Source: Desulfovibrionales bacterium (GTDB lineage: Bacteria; Desulfobacterota; Desulfovibrionia; Desulfovibrionales; Desulfomicrobiaceae). From it: a DNA stretch of 48,091 nucleotides. The stretch covers positions 1 to 48,091 of the forward strand of contig JAAYGN010000012.1 in the NCBI GenBank assembly GCA_012727715.1, read 5' to 3'. Numbering within the stretch: position 1 is the first letter of the stretch; each line of letters starts with the position of its first letter. Below the pieces are notes generated by a model. The model had not been told where the DNA came from, made no database searches, and saw only the letters and a list, made by a program, of their open reading frames with translations. The position numbers were made by a program, and so were the translations under genes. Shown here one piece after another: positions 34,253-43,012 of this stretch.

Positions 34253-35383
34253 ATGACTATTTGGTATAATCAGGTTCGTGTCCGTATTGATCTTCAGGCA
34301 TTACTGCACAACTATGATGTGATCAAAGGCTATGCGGCAAATCCTGCCCCTATTGTTAAGTCAGATGCTTATGGCCATGGCTTAAAAGCAGTTGCTCCTG
34401 TGTTAGCCCAAGCTGGAGCCACCACCATGGGAGCAGGTACGGTGTATGAGGCAGCCGTGCTCAAAGAAGAGTTGCCCAACCTGGAAGTTATTTCTCTTTT
34501 AGGGCCTCTTGAAGAAGAAGATTATCCATTGGCCTGTGAAAAAGACTTGATAGTTTTTGTCAGTCGTACAGAGCAATTGCTTTTGTTGGAGGAAGAGGCG
34601 CGTCGGGTAGGAGCCCCTATGCGCGTTGCCCTTAAGTTTGATACTGGTATGAGCCGATTAGGTTTTAGCCCTGGCGAAGCAGCTGGTGTGGCTGCTGTTT
34701 TGGATGGTCTGGAGTTTATTCGGGCATCTTTGGTGTGTTCACATTTAGCTACAGCTGATGATCCAGACCAAAAGTCCTATGTCCAAGACCAGGCCCAGCG
34801 TTTTGAGGGTATTCTTCAAGTTTTCAATGCGCGTGGCCTTGCGATCCGAGCCAGCTTGGCCAATTCAGGAGCCGTTTTTGGGTTTCCAAATTATCATTAT
34901 GATTTGCAGCGCCCTGGTATTGGGCTCTACGGAGGTAACCCCTTTTACGGCTCTGCCTGGGAAGATCTAGTGCCAAAACTTGCCCAGGCTATGAGCGTAA
35001 CGACCAAGCTTATCCAAATACGGACTGTGACTTCGGGACAATCCGTGAGCTATGGTCGTACCTTTGTCAGTAAGACTGAGATGCGCATTGGTATTGTTGC
35101 GGTGGGTTATGCGGACAATTATTCACGAGGATTGTCTAGCAAGGGTTGGATGTACTTGCGGGGACAGCGGGTGCCTGTTTTGGGACGAGTTTGTATGCAG
35201 CTGACAGCAATAGACCTTACCCATGTGCCTGACGCTGAGGTAGGCGATGATGTGTACTTGTTGGGTGGGGATGGGCCGCAGGCTATTACAGTGGATGAAC
35301 TTGCTGCTTGGTGGGGAACCATCTCTTATGAGGTGTTTTGTCTTTTGGGACAAAACCCGCGTGAATATGTTGGCCAGAACTAA
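34253..35383 (+). CDS. alr: Alanine racemase
   Basis: The product is 376 residues from ATG 34253, chosen for GGAG 8-9 bases upstream; an ATG at 34235 overlaps the htrA stop. The PLP lysine is in PIVKSDAYGHGLKAV, FDTGMSRLGF and LANSGAVFGF are family blocks, RPGIGLYGGNP follows, and the catalytic tyrosine region is VGYADNYSRGLS with RVCMQLTAIDLT after it. It supplies D-alanine for peptidoglycan. Proximity to htrA suggests an envelope group, perhaps only transcriptional convenience. Confidence 0.94.
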   Translation: MTIWYNQVRVRIDLQALLHNYDVIKGYAANPAPIVKSDAYGHGLKAVAPVLAQAGATTMGAGTVYEAAVLKEELPNLEVISLLGPLEEEDYPLACEKDLIVFVSRTEQLLLLEEEARRVGAPMRVALKFDTGMSRLGFSPGEAAGVAAVLDGLEFIRASLVCSHLATADDPDQKSYVQDQAQRFEGILQVFNARGLAIRASLANSGAVFGFPNYHYDLQRPGIGLYGGNPFYGSAWEDLVPKLAQAMSVTTKLIQIRTVTSGQSVSYGRTFVSKTEMRIGIVAVGYADNYSRGLSSKGWMYLRGQRVPVLGRVCMQLTAIDLTHVPDAEVGDDVYLLGGDGPQAITVDELAAWWGTISYEVFCLLGQNPREYVGQN

Positions 35384-35399
35384 AAATAATTTACTGATA

Positions 35400-35768
35400 T
35401 TAGTTGTGCATTTCTGTGTTAATTTTTTCCAATAACCCCTGAATAATACGAAATTCTTCCAGGTGTTGGCCATTGCCTTGTTGCTCCATATATGCAGTAC
35501 TATGGACCATGGCCTGGACCTGATTCTTAATGACCATAGCTTTAGTTTCCTCTGGTAATGTTTGTAGGGCTGCAACTCTTTTATCTAGATGAGCATGGCG
35601 AGTATCAAGCGCCATTATGGCTGCATGAACTTGAGACAACGAATCGATTTCCCGAGCCAGGCCACGTACTTTTTGGTTCATGGAAAACAAGATAACCAAG
35701 ACGAAGATCAACCCCAAGATTATGCATAAATTCAGACGATCTTGGGTTAATTGTTTTTTTACAGTCAT
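35400..35768 (-). CDS. Uncharacterised inner-membrane protein with coiled-coil-like periplasmic part
   Basis: This product is 122 residues from ATG 35768; in-frame starts near 35807 are possible but less well placed. It has one helix at ~13-32 (LCIILGLIFVLVILFSM) and then a long helical, polar C-terminal region (SLSQVHAAIMALDTRHAHL, LPEETKAMVI, GLLEKINTEMH). It may be a signal-anchor with a periplasmic helix, as in chemoreceptor-type sensor stalks, but no signalling domain follows. It is convergent with alr and divergent from the ferredoxin/hcp unit. No family recognised. Confidence 0.6.
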   Translation of the reverse strand: MTVKKQLTQDRLNLCIILGLIFVLVILFSMNQKVRGLAREIDSLSQVHAAIMALDTRHAHLDKRVAALQTLPEETKAMVIKNQVQAMVHSTAYMEQQGNGQHLEEFRIIQGLLEKINTEMHN

Positions 35769-35866
35769 GCTCTTACCTGATACTGTATGTTGAAAAATTT
35801 GCATCACTGGGAAATTGGTTTATATCCTCAAGTAGCTAGTGCCAGTGATAAAAGCTTATGGGTATT

Positions 35867-35882
35867 TTTGATATACGTCAAA
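35867..35882 (+). promoter_or_regulatory. FNR/HcpR-like operator at the class II position
   Basis: TTTGATATACGTCAAA is an inverted repeat (TTTGAt/gTCAAA, one mismatch) fitting the TTGAT-N4-ATCAA form bound by CRP/FNR-family regulators. Its centre at 35874.5 lies 41.5 bases before the start predicted from the -10 box at 35904-35909, the classic activator spacing. Hcp genes in desulfovibrios are known to be controlled by HcpR, a CRP/FNR-family protein, so HcpR is the likely ligand. Confidence 0.7.
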
Positions 35883-35903
35883 GTCAGTTTTTCTGTTTTC
35901 CTC

Positions 35904-35909
35904 TATACA
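35904..35909 (+). promoter_or_regulatory. -10 box of the ferredoxin-hcp promoter
   Basis: TATACA lies 22 bases 3' of the palindrome. No good -35 is present (AAGTCA at the right distance), which fits a promoter depending on an activator bound over -41.5. The predicted start is near 35916, giving a leader of about 22 bases to the ATG at 35938. Confidence 0.55.
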
Positions 35910-35937
35910 TTCAGACACAGACATTATGGAGGAAATG

Positions 35938-36702
35938 ATGATCCGAGAAATAATCGAAATTGATGAAGAAAAATGTACAGGCTGCGGTCTTTGTATCCCA
36001 GGCTGTGCTGAAGGGGCCTTGGCTATTGTTAATGGCAAGGCCAAGATTGTTCGAGATATGTATTGTGATGGTCTTGGTGCGTGCATTGGTCATTGTCCAG
36101 AAGGAGCGTTACGTATTGTTCAACGTGAAGCCGATCCCTTTGATGAAGAGGCGGCCATGGAGTATGTGCGCCAATTAAACCAGGGAGCCAATGCGGATGT
36201 TCCTGAGTCTGGAGTACAAAATACCAAACCTCGAGGATGTCCTTCGGCTCAGGTGATACAGATGAGTCCTTGTGCTCAGGCTAATACTCCTCAAAGTCAA
36301 ACTGGTTCCAACTTGGGCCATTGGCCAGTACAGATTCGTCTTGTGCCGCCCCATGCTCCATTTTTACAGGATGCTGATCTGCTTATTGTTGGAGATTGCT
36401 GCGCGGTCGCAGCTCCAGATTTTCATTCCTCTCATTTGGTTGGTAAAGTGGTACTCATGGGTTGTCCCAAGTTTGATAATGCCCAGGAGTATATTCAACG
36501 TTTAAGCCAAATTTTTGCCCAGGCCCAGATTAAGTCTATTACTGTTTTGGAAATGGAAGTGCCTTGCTGCTCTGGATTATCGCAAATTGTTGCCGCAGCC
36601 TTGGCTAACAGTGGAAAAGATATCCCATGTGCTCGTACTATTGTTACGCGCAGCGGACAAAGTGTTGCGGATGTTATGCCCAAGACTGGTCTCTTGTCAT
36701 AA
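35938..36702 (+). CDS. Dicluster ferredoxin associated with hybrid cluster protein
   Basis: The 254-residue protein starts at ATG 35938, because GGAGG at 35928-35932 is correctly spaced for it; earlier in-frame ATGs overlap or precede the SD. Two 4Fe-4S motifs occur near the N terminus: CTGCGLCIPGC and, with a longer first gap, CDGLGACIGHC. The C-terminal domain has GDCCAVAAPDF, VVLMGCPKFDNAQ and VPCCSGLSQIV, with further conserved cysteines. Genes of this type usually precede hcp in sulfate reducers and probably donate electrons to Hcp. It is followed by hcp after 114 bases. Confidence 0.88.
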   Translation: MIREIIEIDEEKCTGCGLCIPGCAEGALAIVNGKAKIVRDMYCDGLGACIGHCPEGALRIVQREADPFDEEAAMEYVRQLNQGANADVPESGVQNTKPRGCPSAQVIQMSPCAQANTPQSQTGSNLGHWPVQIRLVPPHAPFLQDADLLIVGDCCAVAAPDFHSSHLVGKVVLMGCPKFDNAQEYIQRLSQIFAQAQIKSITVLEMEVPCCSGLSQIVAAALANSGKDIPCARTIVTRSGQSVADVMPKTGLLS

Positions 36703-36816
36703 AGAGATTAGTATAAAAAGTTGTCTGTGGTTATCGTAACGACTTCTCATTTTTTGTTGTCCTTTGGTGTTTAAGATAAGTGTGTCAATCATAAATACGT
36801 AAACAGGAGGGAAACC

Positions 36817-38478
36817 ATGTTTTGTTTTCAATGTCAGGAAACAGCCAAAAATACAGGCTGTACAGTTAAAGGGATGTGCGGCAAGCCCGAGGAGACTTCT
36901 AATCTTCAAGATCTTTTAATTTTTGTCCTGCGGGGTATTGCCGTGTACGGTGAGCGCCTCAAGGAAATGGGGCAGCCCGATCGTACCAATGATAATTTTG
37001 TCCTGCAGGGTCTTTTTGCGACCATTACCAATGCCAATTGGGATGACGTTCGTTTTGAAGCCATGGTTGAAGAGGGACTGGCTCGACGTGATGCCCTGCG
37101 AGACAAGTTCTTGGCAGCGTACAAGGCCAAACATGGTCAAGATTTTAACGAGGCTCTGCCTGAAGCAGCTACCTGGACTGGCTCTGTTTCCGATTTTGAA
37201 GGAAAAGCAAAGCACGTCGGGATTTTGGCTACGGAAAATGAAGATGTCCGTTCCTTGCGTGAATTTTTGATTATTGGTCTTAAGGGTATTGCTGCTTATG
37301 CAGAACATGCTGCAGTACTTGGCTTTCACAAGGCTGAAGTAGATGATTTTATGCTTGAGGCTTTGGCCTCCACAACCAAAGATCTCTCTGTAGATGAAAT
37401 GGTTGGCCTGCTCTTGAAAGCTGGGGAAGTCGCTGTAACCACCATGGCCTTGTTGGACGAAGCCAATACCTCAACCTACGGGCATCCTGAAATCACAGAG
37501 GTGAATATTGGTGTGGGTAAAAATCCCGGGATTCTCATCAGTGGCCATGACTTAAAAGATATGGAAGAGTTGCTCAAGCAGACTGAGGGCACCGGTGTAG
37601 ATGTCTATACTCATGGCGAAATGCTCCCAGCCAACTATTATCCTGCTTTTAAAAAGTATTCACATTTTGTGGGGAACTATGGCAGTTCCTGGTGGCATCA
37701 AAACAAGGAATTTGAGGCCTTTAATGGTCCCATCCTTTTAACCACCAATTGCCTGGTTCCTTTGCGCAAGGAAAATACCTACCTGGATCGGCTCTATACC
37801 ACTGGTGTGGTGGGATACGAGGGTGCGGTGCACATTCCTGAGCGTCCAGAGGGTGGTGCCAAGGATTTTTCAGCTCTTATTGCCCAGGCCAAAGCTTGTC
37901 CTCCACCTACAGAGCTGGAAACAGGCTCTATTGTGGGCGGCTTTGCGCACCATCAGGTATTTGCCTTGGCTGATAAAGTGGTTGAAGCGGTCAAGTCTGG
38001 TGCCATTAAGCGTTTTGTGGTTATGGCTGGCTGTGATGGACGCCAAAAATCTCGTGAATACTACACTGAAGTTGCTGAAAATCTGCCCAAGGATACAGTT
38101 ATCCTTACAGCAGGATGTGCCAAGTATCGTTATAATAAATTAAATCTAGGGGATATCGGCGGTATTCCACGCGTACTGGATGCTGGGCAGTGCAATGATT
38201 CCTATTCACTGGCGGTTATTGCTCTAAAACTTAAAGAAGTCTTTGGGTTGGAAGATATCAATGATCTGCCCGTGTCATATGATATTGCCTGGTACGAGCA
38301 AAAAGCAGTGGCAGTACTTTTGGCCCTGCTATTTTTGGGAGTAAAGGGTATTCGTCTTGGTCCCACTTTACCCGGCTTTTTGTCCCCCAATGTGGCCAAG
38401 GTTGTGGTAGAAAAATTCGGCCTTAAGCCTATTGGAACAGTAGAAGAAGACATTGCCGCCATGATGGCCGGTCAATAA
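36817..38478 (+). CDS. hcp: Hybrid cluster protein (hydroxylamine reductase)
   Basis: The 553-residue protein, the usual length for Hcp, opens [15 protein letters not shown] with cubane-cluster cysteines C3, C6, C15 and C21. Hybrid-cluster ligand regions follow: [50 protein letters not shown] and [10 protein letters not shown]. It reduces hydroxylamine in vitro and is linked to nitric oxide detoxification and S-nitrosylation. AGGAGGG precedes ATG. It sits between its ferredoxin and a nitric oxide reductase, so a nitrosative-stress role is well supported by context. Confidence 0.95.
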   Translation: MFCFQCQETAKNTGCTVKGMCGKPEETSNLQDLLIFVLRGIAVYGERLKEMGQPDRTNDNFVLQGLFATITNANWDDVRFEAMVEEGLARRDALRDKFLAAYKAKHGQDFNEALPEAATWTGSVSDFEGKAKHVGILATENEDVRSLREFLIIGLKGIAAYAEHAAVLGFHKAEVDDFMLEALASTTKDLSVDEMVGLLLKAGEVAVTTMALLDEANTSTYGHPEITEVNIGVGKNPGILISGHDLKDMEELLKQTEGTGVDVYTHGEMLPANYYPAFKKYSHFVGNYGSSWWHQNKEFEAFNGPILLTTNCLVPLRKENTYLDRLYTTGVVGYEGAVHIPERPEGGAKDFSALIAQAKACPPPTELETGSIVGGFAHHQVFALADKVVEAVKSGAIKRFVVMAGCDGRQKSREYYTEVAENLPKDTVILTAGCAKYRYNKLNLGDIGGIPRVLDAGQCNDSYSLAVIALKLKEVFGLEDINDLPVSYDIAWYEQKAVAVLLALLFLGVKGIRLGPTLPGFLSPNVAKVVVEKFGLKPIGTVEEDIAAMMAGQ

Positions 38479-38485
38479 GACATCA

Positions 38486-38513
38486 GGGGAGCTTTCGGGC
38501 TCCCCTTTTTTTT
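38486..38513 (+). terminator. Terminator after hcp
   Basis: GGGGAGC (38486-38492) pairs with GCTCCCC (38499-38505), loop TTTCGG, followed by eight T's. It lies 8 bases after the hcp stop and would reduce but need not abolish read-through into the nitric oxide reductase gene. Confidence 0.9.
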
Positions 38514-38582
38514 CGGTTTCGGGCTCATGCCTGCAAGTTTGCCAGGGCCATTTATCTTGTTGGTTCCTAGGAGGAAAGCGCA

Positions 38583-40820
38583 ATGACCAGTCCCAGATCT
38601 AGAGCATTTTATCTTTTCTTCTTAGTTTTGGCTTTTGGTGTTCTGATTTTTGGTGGGTATGTGATCCACAAGGAAAAACCACCTATCCCATCGTTAGTTG
38701 TGGATGAATCAGGCAGTATTTTGTTTACTGCTGATGATATTATTGATGGGCAAAATTATTTTTATAGCCGCGGTGGGCAGCATATTGGTACTATTTGGGG
38801 CCATGGAGCGTATTTGGCTCCAGATTGGTCAGCAGATTTATTGCACCGTATGGGAATTTTTTTAGCGGGCAGGCACCATGGCCTGGGTTTGGAAGCAGCA
38901 GGGTTGTTTTCCCATGAAGATTTTATAGCACTTGATCCGGCTGAACAAGCTCGTCTTCAAGCTTTAGTGACCCGGGAGATAAAGGAAAATCGTTATAATC
39001 CTTCGGATCAGATTTTAACCTTAACAACTTTTCAGACCGAGGCTTTGGCAGTATTAACCAGCTATTATACGGAACTTTTCCAAAACGGTAATGATCGGAT
39101 GGGCTTGCAGCCTGGAATTGTTAGAAATACAGAAGAAGGTCGGATCGTCACTGCTTTTTTTACCTGGTTATCTTGGGCAGCGGGTACTAATCGTCTTGAC
39201 ACAGATCATACCTACACAACCAATTGGCCTTATGATCCTTTGGTGGGCAATGAGCCTTTGCCGGACTTTCTGATTTGGTCCATCGTCAGTGTCATTTTGT
39301 TGATTTTCGGTATTGCTGGAGCGGTCTTTGTCTATCAACGCTATGTTGGCCAGGATGAATATGCTCCAAGTTTAAAGCTTGACTTTCCTGAACCAACACC
39401 AACACCAAGTCAAAAAGTAACCCTTATTTATTTTTTAACAGCCATTGCTCTATTTACTTTGCAATTAGGCCTTGGCGCAGTAACTGCCCATTATACTGTG
39501 GAAGGCAATCTGTTTTTTGGTTTTCCCATTGATACTATCTTGCCCTATGCTGCAGCACGCACTTGGCATATTCAACTAGCTATTTTCTTTATAGCTACCT
39601 GTTTTTTGGCAGCAGGTCTTTTTATTGCTCCTTTTGTTGGTAAGGAGCCAAAAGGACAGGCTTTTTGGAGCCTGGCCTTGTTTGGGGCTTTAGTAGTGGT
39701 TGTTTTGGGAACTCTGGGTGGTACCTGGCTGTCAATTTTTGGTTTTTTTGATGGTGACGGTTTTTGGTTTGGACACCAAGGATATGAGTTTATTGAGCTG
39801 GGTCGTGTCTGGCAATTGCTGCTTATCGTAGGGATGATTATTTGGCTTATCTTGGTGTGGCGAGCTATTGCCCCAGCCTTGAAACAGGAGTCAGATAGTG
39901 GTGGCCTGACCCATATGCTTTTATATAGTTCTATTGCGATTCCACTTTTTTATATGGCAGGTCTTTTATACGGGAAGGGGAGTCATTTGGCGGATGCTGA
40001 ATATTGGCGCTGGTGGGTAGTGCATTTGTGGGTTGAGGGATTTTTTGAAGTTTTTGCCACAGTAATTATGGCCTTTTTGCTGGCTCATATTGGTGCAGTC
40101 AGCAAAAAGTTTGCTTTGACCAGTGTCTATTTTATTGTGTTCTTATATCTTGGCAGTGGGGTTATTGGTACTTTTCATCATCTCTACTGGACAGGTGCCC
40201 CAGCGATCATCATTTCTTTGGGAGCAGTGTTTTCCGCTTTAGAAGTAGTGCCGTTGTCCTTGTTGGGCTTTGAAGCTGCACACAATTTAAAAATAGTAGG
40301 TCAGGGGGGACAAAACTATGCCTATAAGTGGCCTATTTATTTCTTTGTGGCTGTGGCTTTTTGGAACCTAGTGGGTGCTGGTGTTTTTGGATTTTTAATC
40401 AATCCCCCCATTGTTCTTTATTATGCCCAGGGAATTGATACCACGCCCATTCACTCTCATGGAGCACTTTTTGGAGTGTATGGTATGCTCGCCATTTCCC
40501 TGATGCTCTTTTCTGTTCGCCATATTGTGACCAAAGCATCGTGGTCGGACAGATTGTTGAAGTATAGTTTCTGGGGACTTAATATTGGCCTGGCTGGTAT
40601 GATGGTTTTAAGTTTGATTCCAGCAGGATTTTATCAATTTTACTATGCTATTAAAGAGGGGCTGTGGTTTGCACGTAGTCCTGAGATTGCCTCTGGTGAA
40701 TTTATTCGTTTGGTAACCTGGCTGCGCATGTTGCCTGATATTGTTTTTGCAGTAGGAGCCTTTGCGTTATTGTTGTTTTTGCTCCGGTCTATTTGGTTCA
40801 GCTTTTTGAAGAAGGTATAA
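38583..40820 (+). CDS. norB: Quinol-dependent nitric oxide reductase (single-subunit qNOR)
   Basis: The 745-residue protein has an N-terminal helix and a soluble cytochrome-c-like (haem-less) domain, including DGQNYFYSRGGQHIGTIWGHG and DTDHTYTTNWPYDP, followed by about 12 helices of the haem-copper-oxidase fold. Ligand regions are AARTWHIQLAIFFIATCF, HLWVEGFFEVFATV (glutamate in place of the oxidase Tyr/His pattern), GTFHHLYWTGAP (HH) and THSHGALFG-type IHSHGALFGVYG. It reduces NO to N2O using menaquinol. AGGAGG lies before ATG. No norC is needed or present. It sits in the hcp cluster. Confidence 0.93.
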   Translation: MTSPRSRAFYLFFLVLAFGVLIFGGYVIHKEKPPIPSLVVDESGSILFTADDIIDGQNYFYSRGGQHIGTIWGHGAYLAPDWSADLLHRMGIFLAGRHHGLGLEAAGLFSHEDFIALDPAEQARLQALVTREIKENRYNPSDQILTLTTFQTEALAVLTSYYTELFQNGNDRMGLQPGIVRNTEEGRIVTAFFTWLSWAAGTNRLDTDHTYTTNWPYDPLVGNEPLPDFLIWSIVSVILLIFGIAGAVFVYQRYVGQDEYAPSLKLDFPEPTPTPSQKVTLIYFLTAIALFTLQLGLGAVTAHYTVEGNLFFGFPIDTILPYAAARTWHIQLAIFFIATCFLAAGLFIAPFVGKEPKGQAFWSLALFGALVVVVLGTLGGTWLSIFGFFDGDGFWFGHQGYEFIELGRVWQLLLIVGMIIWLILVWRAIAPALKQESDSGGLTHMLLYSSIAIPLFYMAGLLYGKGSHLADAEYWRWWVVHLWVEGFFEVFATVIMAFLLAHIGAVSKKFALTSVYFIVFLYLGSGVIGTFHHLYWTGAPAIIISLGAVFSALEVVPLSLLGFEAAHNLKIVGQGGQNYAYKWPIYFFVAVAFWNLVGAGVFGFLINPPIVLYYAQGIDTTPIHSHGALFGVYGMLAISLMLFSVRHIVTKASWSDRLLKYSFWGLNIGLAGMMVLSLIPAGFYQFYYAIKEGLWFARSPEIASGEFIRLVTWLRMLPDIVFAVGAFALLLFLLRSIWFSFLKKV

Positions 40821-40827
40821 CTTGAAC

Positions 40828-40850
40828 CAGGGGCAGTAGTTCTGCCCCTG
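40828..40850 (+). repeat. Stable hairpin between norB and the DUF488 gene
   Basis: CAGGGGCA (40828-40835) pairs perfectly with TGCCCCTG (40843-40850) around a 7-base loop. No T-run follows, so it is probably an RNA-stability or processing element, or a weak attenuator, rather than an intrinsic terminator. Confidence 0.6.
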
Positions 40851-40865
40851 CCTGTAAGGTGAATT

Positions 40866-41213
40866 ATGCACATTGCCATTAAACGAGTGTATGAACCTCC
40901 AGGAGAGGATGGGACACGGATTTTGGTGGATCGTTTATGGCCCAGAGGATTAAAAAAAGAAAAACTGCTGGGGATATGGCTGAAGGACGCTGGGCCAAGC
41001 ACTGAACTTCGCAAATGGTTCGGGCATGATCCTCAAAAATGGACTGAATTTAAAAAAAGATATTTTGCCGAATTAGATGATCATCCGGAGGTGATCAGCA
41101 CAATTATGGAATTTGCCAGTCAAGGCATGGTAACGTTTTTATACGCTAGTCACGAGCAGGAGTATAACCAGGCAGTGGCTTTGCGAGAGTATGTGGAAAG
41201 CAAAATGGGGTGA
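40866..41213 (+). CDS. DUF488 (YeaO-type) family protein
   Basis: The 115-residue protein has the DUF488 blocks IKRVYEPPGEDGTRILVDRL followed by WPRGLKK, WLKDAGPSTELRKWFGHDP and the late VTFLYASHEQEYNQAVAL. Function of the family is not established; it is often found with stress and redox genes. AAGGTG is upstream. It follows norB by 45 bases across a hairpin, suggesting that it belongs to the nitrosative-stress unit, though it could have its own promoter. Confidence 0.88.
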   Translation: MHIAIKRVYEPPGEDGTRILVDRLWPRGLKKEKLLGIWLKDAGPSTELRKWFGHDPQKWTEFKKRYFAELDDHPEVISTIMEFASQGMVTFLYASHEQEYNQAVALREYVESKMG

Positions 41214-41276
41214 TGAGCACATGCTAACCAATTGTGAAGCAGGCAATATAAGCATCACGCCATGTTTATAGATGGT

Positions 41277-41305
41277 AAAAAAGCCCTGAAAACGAGGGCT
41301 TTTTT
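41277..41305. terminator. Bidirectional terminator between DUF488 gene and tRNA
   Basis: AAGCCCT (41281-41287) pairs with AGGGCTT (41295-41301), flanked by A's on the left and T's on the right, so it can end transcription in both directions: DUF488 on the plus strand and the tRNA on the minus strand. Confidence 0.85.
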
Positions 41306-41310
41306 ATATT

Positions 41311-41386
41311 TGGTGGGCCCACCAGGGGTTGAACCTGGGACCATCCGGTTATGAGCCGGGGGCTCTTCCAACTGAGCTATGGGCCC
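41311..41386 (-). tRNA. tRNA with CAU anticodon, probably Ile2 (lysidine type)
   Basis: This 76-base minus-strand cloverleaf with CCA has acceptor GGGCCCA/TGGGCCC, D stem GCTC/GAGC, anticodon stem-loop CCGG-CTCATAA-CCGG and T loop TTCAACC. The fully paired G-C-rich acceptor with CTCATAA loop resembles tRNA-Ile2, whose C34 is modified to lysidine by TilS; the other CAU tRNA at 21484 looks more like elongator Met. The call between the two rests on general similarity. Confidence 0.75.
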
Positions 41387-41430
41387 GTGCCAAGCAAGTG
41401 AGGGTAGTTATGTCTTAGGCCTTTGCCTTG

Positions 41431-42333
41431 TCAAGATAGACTTCGATGATACTCCTTAACATGGTTAATGGCTGCTCGACCGGCCAAAGCCCCTTCACCT
41501 ACAGCCACACTTATTTGTAAAAAGCGGCCGACACAGTCACCTGCGGCAAAGACTCCAGGAATATTGGTCTTTTGGTCACGATCAGTATCTATAAATTGTC
41601 CATTACGAGCCACTCCCAGAGAATATGCAAAATCACTGGATGAGGCCTGGCCCATGGCGATAAATAAGCCCTGGGTAGCGATGCTTTGCCCGTCTTCTAA
41701 AATCACTGCTTCCAGCCCGTTATCACCAGACAGGGTGGCAACTTTGCTTTGCAGTACAAAAATATTGTTTTCTTGTAAGCGGACTTGAAATTCTTCAGTC
41801 ATATTCGGTTCTTTTCCCTGCGTACAGATAGTCACATCTGGGGTGTATTGCAAAAGTTCTAGAGCCTGATTGGCTGCAAAATTGCCTTCACCTATAACCA
41901 TAACCGGCTTGTTACGCAGAAAAAAGCCATCACAACTCACGCAATAAGAGACACCTTTGCCTTCATAATCTTCCAGATTGTCAATGCCTGGACGGATTCT
42001 GGATACACCGGTAGCCAAGATCAGTGCTGGGGCTTCAAAAGTATTATTTTCACTGGTGACTACAAAGGTATTTTTTGTAGATTGATGGACACTTAAAACC
42101 CGATCACAATATAATTGTGCACCAAATTTTTCAGCTTGAGCTTGGCCGCGCTCAATCAAGTCTTTGCCAGTGATGGTTTCTACAAATCCAAAATAATTGT
42201 CGATATCGTAGTTCCCAGCAACTTTGGGTGGACAACCCAAGATAATGGTCCGCATTCCTGCTCGCGCAGCGTAGATGGCTGCAGAAAGTCCTGCTGGCCC
42301 CTGGCCAATAATTAAAATATCCGTTTGCTGCAT
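41431..42333 (-). CDS. Thioredoxin-reductase-like FAD/NAD(P) oxidoreductase
   Basis: The 300-residue protein begins with the FAD motif ILIIGQGPAGLSAAIYAARA, has the redox-active CVSC in VSYCVSCDGFF, a second dinucleotide motif VMVIGEGNFAANQALELL, and the C-terminal IPGVFAAGDCVGRFLQISVA. All TrxB features are present. The NAD(P) region differs from the GGGDSA form of standard TrxB, so its partner may be a specialised thioredoxin or glutaredoxin and its cofactor is uncertain. AGAGG lies upstream of ATG. It is probably a lone gene. Confidence 0.88.
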   Translation of the reverse strand: MQQTDILIIGQGPAGLSAAIYAARAGMRTIILGCPPKVAGNYDIDNYFGFVETITGKDLIERGQAQAEKFGAQLYCDRVLSVHQSTKNTFVVTSENNTFEAPALILATGVSRIRPGIDNLEDYEGKGVSYCVSCDGFFLRNKPVMVIGEGNFAANQALELLQYTPDVTICTQGKEPNMTEEFQVRLQENNIFVLQSKVATLSGDNGLEAVILEDGQSIATQGLFIAMGQASSSDFAYSLGVARNGQFIDTDRDQKTNIPGVFAAGDCVGRFLQISVAVGEGALAGRAAINHVKEYHRSLS

Positions 42334-42392
42334 AGCCTAATCCTCTTCGTTTTATGCACAGGTGATACGTATAAAAGCACTGTTGGAAGCAG

Positions 42393-42875
42393 TTAAAATT
42401 TATATCCGATCATACGTAAAAACTTGGTTCGTTTTTCTTTATCTTCATCTGATTCCACACCCTTGGATGCATATCCATCAATAACACCTAAAATACCTCG
42501 GCCCTGTTTGGTCTGGGCCAGGATAACCTGTACTGGATTCGCTGTAGCACAAAAAAGACGTACAACCTCAGGTACATTTTGAATGGTGTTGACAATATTT
42601 ATGGGGAACATATCGCGCATAAACAAAATAAAGCTGTGGCCAGCCGAAAGTGCTTGGGCATTGTTTTGGGCCAGAGCAACTAACTCAGGATCTGTACCAC
42701 TGGTTCTGATAAGACAAACATCTGAGGCTTCGCAAAAGGCCAAGCCAAATTTTGCTCCGGGCACAGTATTGATCACAGCTTCATGTACGTCTTCAACGGT
42801 TTTAATGAAATGGGACATTCCAAGAATAAAATTGAAGGATTTGGGGTTTTCAATCTGAACAAGAGACAGTTCCAC
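42393..42875 (-). CDS. Adenosine-specific kinase family protein (DUF355)
   Basis: The 160-residue protein starts at GTG 42875 with AAGGAG 7 bases upstream. It has the family blocks FNFILGMSHFIKTVEDVHEA, GLAFCEASDVCLIRTSG, HSFILFMRDMFPINI, VVRLFCATANPVQVILAQT and GRGILGVIDGYASKGVE. Archaeal and bacterial members are annotated adenosine-specific kinases on structural and biochemical hints; the physiological role is poorly known. It lies upstream of the thioredoxin reductase gene on the same strand (gap 59 bases) and may share its transcript. Confidence 0.85.
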   Translation of the reverse strand: MELSLVQIENPKSFNFILGMSHFIKTVEDVHEAVINTVPGAKFGLAFCEASDVCLIRTSGTDPELVALAQNNAQALSAGHSFILFMRDMFPINIVNTIQNVPEVVRLFCATANPVQVILAQTKQGRGILGVIDGYASKGVESDEDKEKRTKFLRMIGYKF

Positions 42876-42951
42876 TGTAATACTCCTTGTCGTACGGCAT
42901 GTATTTTTATTCCGGCAATCAAAAAAAGAACAATAATGGTTTTTTAAACAT

Positions 42952-42988
42952 AAAAATAGGAGCCTAGGCCAATAGTATGCTAGGCTCC
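42952..42988 (-). terminator. Terminator after the glycine-zipper lipoprotein gene
   Basis: On the minus strand GGAGCCTAG (42988-42980) pairs with CTAGGCTCC (42967-42959), followed by TATTTTTA. It lies 25 bases after the stop codon of the lipoprotein gene. Confidence 0.88.
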
Positions 42989-43012
42989 AGTATAATCTGG
43001 TTTAACGTTCTT

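Noticed and set aside
40828-40850. Intrinsic terminator after norB
   Set aside because: The hairpin is perfect but lacks a T-run, so it is reported as a hairpin only.
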